A DNA stretch of 64,000 nt, taken from assembly GCF_020164455.1 (NCBI RefSeq), contig NZ_JAIQWW010000005.1, positions 286,054-350,053 of the forward strand, written 5' to 3'. Position 1 is the stretch's first letter. Every line of letters begins with the position of its first letter. This stretch comes from Phyllobacterium chamaecytisi. Lineage in GTDB: Bacteria; Pseudomonadota; Alphaproteobacteria; Rhizobiales; Rhizobiaceae. Shown here piece by piece: positions 61,176 to 64,000 of this stretch. Under the pieces are notes generated by a model, which did no database searches, was not told the DNA's origin, and was given only the letters and a program-made list of their open reading frames with translations. A program made the translations under genes and the position numbers.

Positions 61176-61198
61176 TTGAGGTATTTAGATGACCTCAA
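61176..61198. promoter_or_regulatory. Candidate LysR operator
   Basis: TTGAGGT-N9-ACCTCAA, a perfect 7-bp dyad with the T-N11-A framework of LysR sites, in the gap between the metallo-beta-lactamase-fold gene and the lysR gene. A second dyad CCGCA-TG-TGCGG lies beside it at 61164-61175. Confidence 0.68.
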
Positions 61199-61254
61199 AT
61201 CACTGCGCTGATAAGACGAGCAAATCTACTCAGCTTGATAAGGTAGGCTTCGCA

Positions 61255-62169
61255 ATGGATCAATTTCGTTTGGATAGCCTGGATGTTTTCGCGGCGATCG
61301 TCAGATGCGGCGGATTCAGGGCGGCCGCCCTGGAGCGAGGTGTTTCATCATCGGCACTCAGCCAAACAATTAACGCTTTGGAAGAGGCGCTCGGCATCCG
61401 CCTGCTCAACAGGACAACAAGAAGCGTTGCGCCGACGGAGGCGGGAGTGCGTCTCCTGCAGCGCCTCGGTCCAGCTTTGACGGACATCCGTCTCGCAGTC
61501 GATGACCTTAACCAGTTGAAGGAAAATCCGTCCGGCACCCTTCGCATCAATGCGCCGGGCCCCGCAATCGATCACCTGCTCTGTCCGGCAATGTTCACCT
61601 TTATGGACACATACCCAGACATCAAGGTCGAACTTGTCAGCGACGCAGCGGTCATCGACATCGTCGAGCGGGGCTTTGACGCGGGCGTTCGGTTCGGAAG
61701 GCAACTGGCACAAGATATGATTGCAGTACCGCTGGGACCATCGCTTCGATACGCGATCGTGGCGTCGCCGGATTATATTGCAAAGCATGGCCTGCCTCTG
61801 ACCCCCAACGATCTCACTGGCCACAACTGCATTCGCCGACGATTTCCCGGCGGCACACTGGTATCCTGGAAATTTGAAAACGGCGGAGAAGCGCTGGATG
61901 TCTTGCCGGAGGGGCGATTCACGGTGAGTTCAGCACACAACGAACTGCAGGCCGCTGTCGCCGGATGCGGATTGGCCCATGTCTTCGAGGACTACGCCAC
62001 ACCCTACCTAACGAACGGCCGGTTGACGGAGGTTCTGAAGGACTGGAGCCCCCTTTTGCCAAGCTGGTATCTTTATTACCCGAGCAAAAGACACTCCAGC
62101 GCCGCCATGCGAGCATTGGTGAGTTTCTTGCGCTCCTACGATTGGAAGGCGCCCCGGATGCCGGCTTGA
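61255..62169 (+). CDS. LysR family regulator
   Basis: 304-residue regulator. The N-terminal winged helix reads LDVFAAIVRCGGFRAAALER, GVSSSALSQTINALEEALGI, RLLNRTTRSVAPTEAG; the C-terminal part is the two-lobed LysR effector domain (GTLRINAPGPAIDHLLCPAM, ERGFDAGVRFG, FEDYATPYLTNGRLTEVL). AAGGTAGG precedes ATG 61255, so the frame further left is not used. It probably controls the divergent exported hydrolase. The effector is unknown. Confidence 0.93.
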   Translation: MDQFRLDSLDVFAAIVRCGGFRAAALERGVSSSALSQTINALEEALGIRLLNRTTRSVAPTEAGVRLLQRLGPALTDIRLAVDDLNQLKENPSGTLRINAPGPAIDHLLCPAMFTFMDTYPDIKVELVSDAAVIDIVERGFDAGVRFGRQLAQDMIAVPLGPSLRYAIVASPDYIAKHGLPLTPNDLTGHNCIRRRFPGGTLVSWKFENGGEALDVLPEGRFTVSSAHNELQAAVAGCGLAHVFEDYATPYLTNGRLTEVLKDWSPLLPSWYLYYPSKRHSSAAMRALVSFLRSYDWKAPRMPA

Positions 62170-62342
62170 TTGAACTGTCATGACCTGACCTACGCCTGAG
62201 TATTCCGCGTTAACCTGACATCGCCGCTGCGAATGCTAGCGCTAGTGACCCTGGGATGATTTACGGTATTTAGGAATGAGGTGGCGCTGCCGTCGATATC
62301 AGACGGAAAGACAAGTCAATCGCGCACTGCACTGGAAAGGGT

Positions 62343-63683
62343 ATGATGATTAGAAACCGCGCTCTTGTCCCAATTGTACTTGCGATGATCCTACCAGGAA
62401 CTGAGGCAAAGGCGGCCGAGGAGGCTCCCCCGTCCTATTCGGAAACCACGCTCACGGGTGACTGGAACGATTATCGAAGTTGGCTCCGCGATAAGGGCGT
62501 CATCTTCACAATAACTCAAACCAGCGATTGGCTCGGTAACGTATCGGGCGGTGTGCGGACGGGGACAGCCTATGACGGCGTTTTCCAGTTGCAAGGCGAT
62601 TTCGATATGGATCGGCTGACGGGCTGGACTGGCGGCAAGATCCATATCTCGGGATATGCAATCCAAGGCGAAGGTCTGTCGAAGCGCGATCTCGGTAACC
62701 TGTTGACCGTGACATCGGTCGAAGCCGACAGCAGTGTCAGGCTAGGTGAATTCTACATCGCTCAGAGCCTGATGAAAGATTCCGTTACGCTTAAGATCGG
62801 GCAAATTCTGGCAGACCAGAATTTTGCGATCAGCAACACAGCAGGTCTTTTTGTGAACTCCACGTTCGGCTTTCCCGGCCTTTTTGCTGTCGACCTCCCC
62901 GAAGGAGGTCCAGCTTATCCCTTCGCCGCGCCGGGCGGACAAGTCATTGTAAAGCCCGACGATGCATGGACACTCCAGGCTGCAGTTTTCAACGGCCGTC
63001 CGACAACCGATGCCAACGGGTTGGGTGTTTCGCTTGGCGATGGAGTTCTCGCCATTGCCGAGGCATCCTATGCTTATACGCCCGCCAAGGGTGATCCCGG
63101 CCTACCCGGCACATACAAGATTGGCATGTGGTATAATTCGGAAACGTTCGACAGTCTCTCCACCGCCTCGAACGGCATTTCACTCGCTAGCCCTGTGGCG
63201 AGCGGCAGCCCAATGCGACTCTCAGGAAATTATGCGATCTACGCTGTTGCTGACCAAACGCTCTGGCAGGAGCCCGGCAACAGTGACAATGGTCTCAACG
63301 GATTTGTCCGCGTTGCGATCGCACCCGAGCAAGATCGTAACAGCATCTACTGGTACGTCGATATGGGTATGACTTACAAAGGGCTTTTGCCGGGACGTAA
63401 CAACGATACCGCAGGGATCGGCTTCGCCTACGCGAACATCGGCAACGGCGTGTCGAATCTAGCCAAAGCGGACATTGCGTTCAGCGGCATGTCGCAGCCC
63501 ATTCCGGATTACGAGGCTGTGATTGAAGTCACATACCAGACGCAAGTTACGCAGTGGCTGGCTGTGCAGCCATTCTTCCAATATATCATTCATCCGGGCG
63601 GCAATGCGGCCGATCCTAACAATCCTGGCTCGGCGATTGGGAATGCTGCCGTCTTCGGGCTGCGAACTGCCGTCACTTTCTAA
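62343..63683 (+). CDS. OprB-family carbohydrate-selective porin
   Basis: 446-residue outer-membrane protein with a signal peptide (residues 1-24, GTEAKA-AEE) and an OprB-type beta-barrel pattern: DYRSWLRDKGVIFTITQTSD, WLGNVSGGVRTGTAYDGVFQ, LKIGQILADQNFAISNTAGL, NGFVRVAIAPEQDRNSIYWY and a C-terminal Phe (AVFGLRTAVTF) as needed for barrel assembly. OprB porins admit glucose and related sugars. AAAGGG precedes ATG 62343. It stands alone; its 3' end lies 27 bases from the stop of the truncated response-regulator gene, which it may have displaced. Confidence 0.9.
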   Translation: MMIRNRALVPIVLAMILPGTEAKAAEEAPPSYSETTLTGDWNDYRSWLRDKGVIFTITQTSDWLGNVSGGVRTGTAYDGVFQLQGDFDMDRLTGWTGGKIHISGYAIQGEGLSKRDLGNLLTVTSVEADSSVRLGEFYIAQSLMKDSVTLKIGQILADQNFAISNTAGLFVNSTFGFPGLFAVDLPEGGPAYPFAAPGGQVIVKPDDAWTLQAAVFNGRPTTDANGLGVSLGDGVLAIAEASYAYTPAKGDPGLPGTYKIGMWYNSETFDSLSTASNGISLASPVASGSPMRLSGNYAIYAVADQTLWQEPGNSDNGLNGFVRVAIAPEQDRNSIYWYVDMGMTYKGLLPGRNNDTAGIGFAYANIGNGVSNLAKADIAFSGMSQPIPDYEAVIEVTYQTQVTQWLAVQPFFQYIIHPGGNAADPNNPGSAIGNAAVFGLRTAVTF

Positions 63684-63709
63684 AACTCCGATCTGGGGCG
63701 GTATTGCAG

Positions 63710-63844
63710 TCAGTTCCATCTGACCCTCCCTTCCTGGCGAAAGGTGCACAGCGATCCCCAGATGAACGATAAATCAAATTTTCGCCGCAAGTGCATGTCG
63801 TCGTCAACGATCAAGACGATCGGCATTGTGAGTTCGGCCATCAT
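63710..63844 (-). pseudogene. Truncated response regulator
   Basis: The 44-codon frame starts MMAELTMPIVLIVDDDMHLR, the first strand and acidic pocket of a receiver domain, and then turns into unrelated sequence before a stop. A response regulator needs about 120 residues for the receiver plus an output domain. Its ATG overlaps the stop of the histidine kinase gene (ATGA), so it was a normally coupled pair. The remainder appears to have been lost where the porin gene now lies. Confidence 0.72.
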
Positions 63845-64000
63845 CCGACCTCCCTGTTGAATGGAATGGTGAATTCGAATGTGGTGCCTGATCCCGGTTC
63901 GGAACTTGCACTGATGCTCCCGCCGTGCGCGGTCAAAATCGAACGACATATTGACAAGCCCATGCCCATTCCGTCCGGCTTCGTCGTATAAAAGGGGCTA
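63841..64000 (-). CDS. Sensor histidine kinase, C-terminal end (continues past window)
   Basis: The last 52 codons of a histidine kinase on the minus strand. Visible is the end of the ATPase domain: SPFYTTKPDGMGMGLSICRS with the G2 box GMGMGL, then GGSISASSEPGSGTTFEFTI. This pattern (TTKPDGMGMGLSI) is typical of FixL/NtrB-like hybrid sensor kinases in rhizobia. The N-terminal sensor, His box and N box lie to the right of the window. The stop overlaps the start of the truncated response-regulator gene. Confidence 0.85.
   Translation of the reverse strand, partial: SPFYTTKPDGMGMGLSICRSILTAHGGSISASSEPGSGTTFEFTIPFNREVG

Noticed and set aside
1..64000. tRNA, rRNA, insertion sequences, prophage or integrase genes
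   Set aside because: None were recognised by eye on either strand; a tRNA could still be missed without a dedicated scan.

Overview
The window looks like part of the chromosome of an alphaproteobacterium of the order Hyphomicrobiales (Rhizobiales). Gene content (intracellular PHB depolymerase, BTLCP peptidase, comM-gshB, rhizobial-type arsR/aqpS, many periplasmic-binding-protein ABC importers, FCD-type GntR regulators, a fused two-domain peptide ATPase) recalls Brucella/Ochrobactrum, Phyllobacterium or Mesorhizobium. Genus is inferred from memory of gene content and was not tested by any search. No rRNA, tRNA, CRISPR array, transposase or phage gene was seen.

Layout. 0-5.3 kb holds housekeeping genes: phaZ (cut by the left edge), a BTLCP peptidase, comM, gshB and a short RlpA-like protein. 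5.6-16.6 kb is a hexuronate catabolic island: gntR-uxuA on one strand; uxaC-uxuB plus a PotABCD-like ABC importer on the other; uxaA facing back. A short palindromic operator occurs three times in its control regions. 17.1-20.9 kb holds two tandem RTX calcium-binding secreted proteins and a DUF2971 protein. 21-35.4 kb is an accessory stretch of regulators beside their likely targets: MarR with a small exported protein, HD protein with a GlxA-type regulator, HxlR with an SDR, AraC with an SDR, TetR with an exported protein and a DUF308 protein, AraC with an MFS exporter. It also has a GGDEF-EAL enzyme and a thioesterase. 35.5-37.9 kb has a broken WGR gene and a third RTX protein. 37.9-39.9 kb is an arsenic operon (arsR, an arsC-acetyltransferase fusion, aqpS). 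40.1-43.5 kb is a DUF899 / HTH / beta-propeller cluster.

43.5-51.8 kb is an operon amiC-amiR-permease-permease-binding protein-acetamidase-fused ATPase. Its leader has a promoter, two small hairpins and an intrinsic terminator 15 bases before amiC, the layout expected for AmiR antitermination. Facing it (51.9-60.0 kb) is a second peptide importer with a fused ATPase and a gamma-glutamyltransferase-like enzyme under a GntR regulator. 60.0-64.0 kb has a Tat-exported metallo-beta-lactamase-fold protein with a divergent LysR gene, an OprB porin, and the end of a two-component operon whose response regulator is truncated.

How the genes work together. The uronate island would import a uronate and convert glucuronate (UxaC, UxuB, UxuA) and altronate (UxaA) to 2-keto-3-deoxygluconate. 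The two peptide/amide operons each pair import with a cytoplasmic hydrolase. In all three ABC operons a strong hairpin sits directly after the binding-protein gene, which would favour excess binding protein. Several gene remnants (WGR, alpha/beta hydrolase, Tat protein, response regulator) mark joints where accessory DNA has been exchanged.
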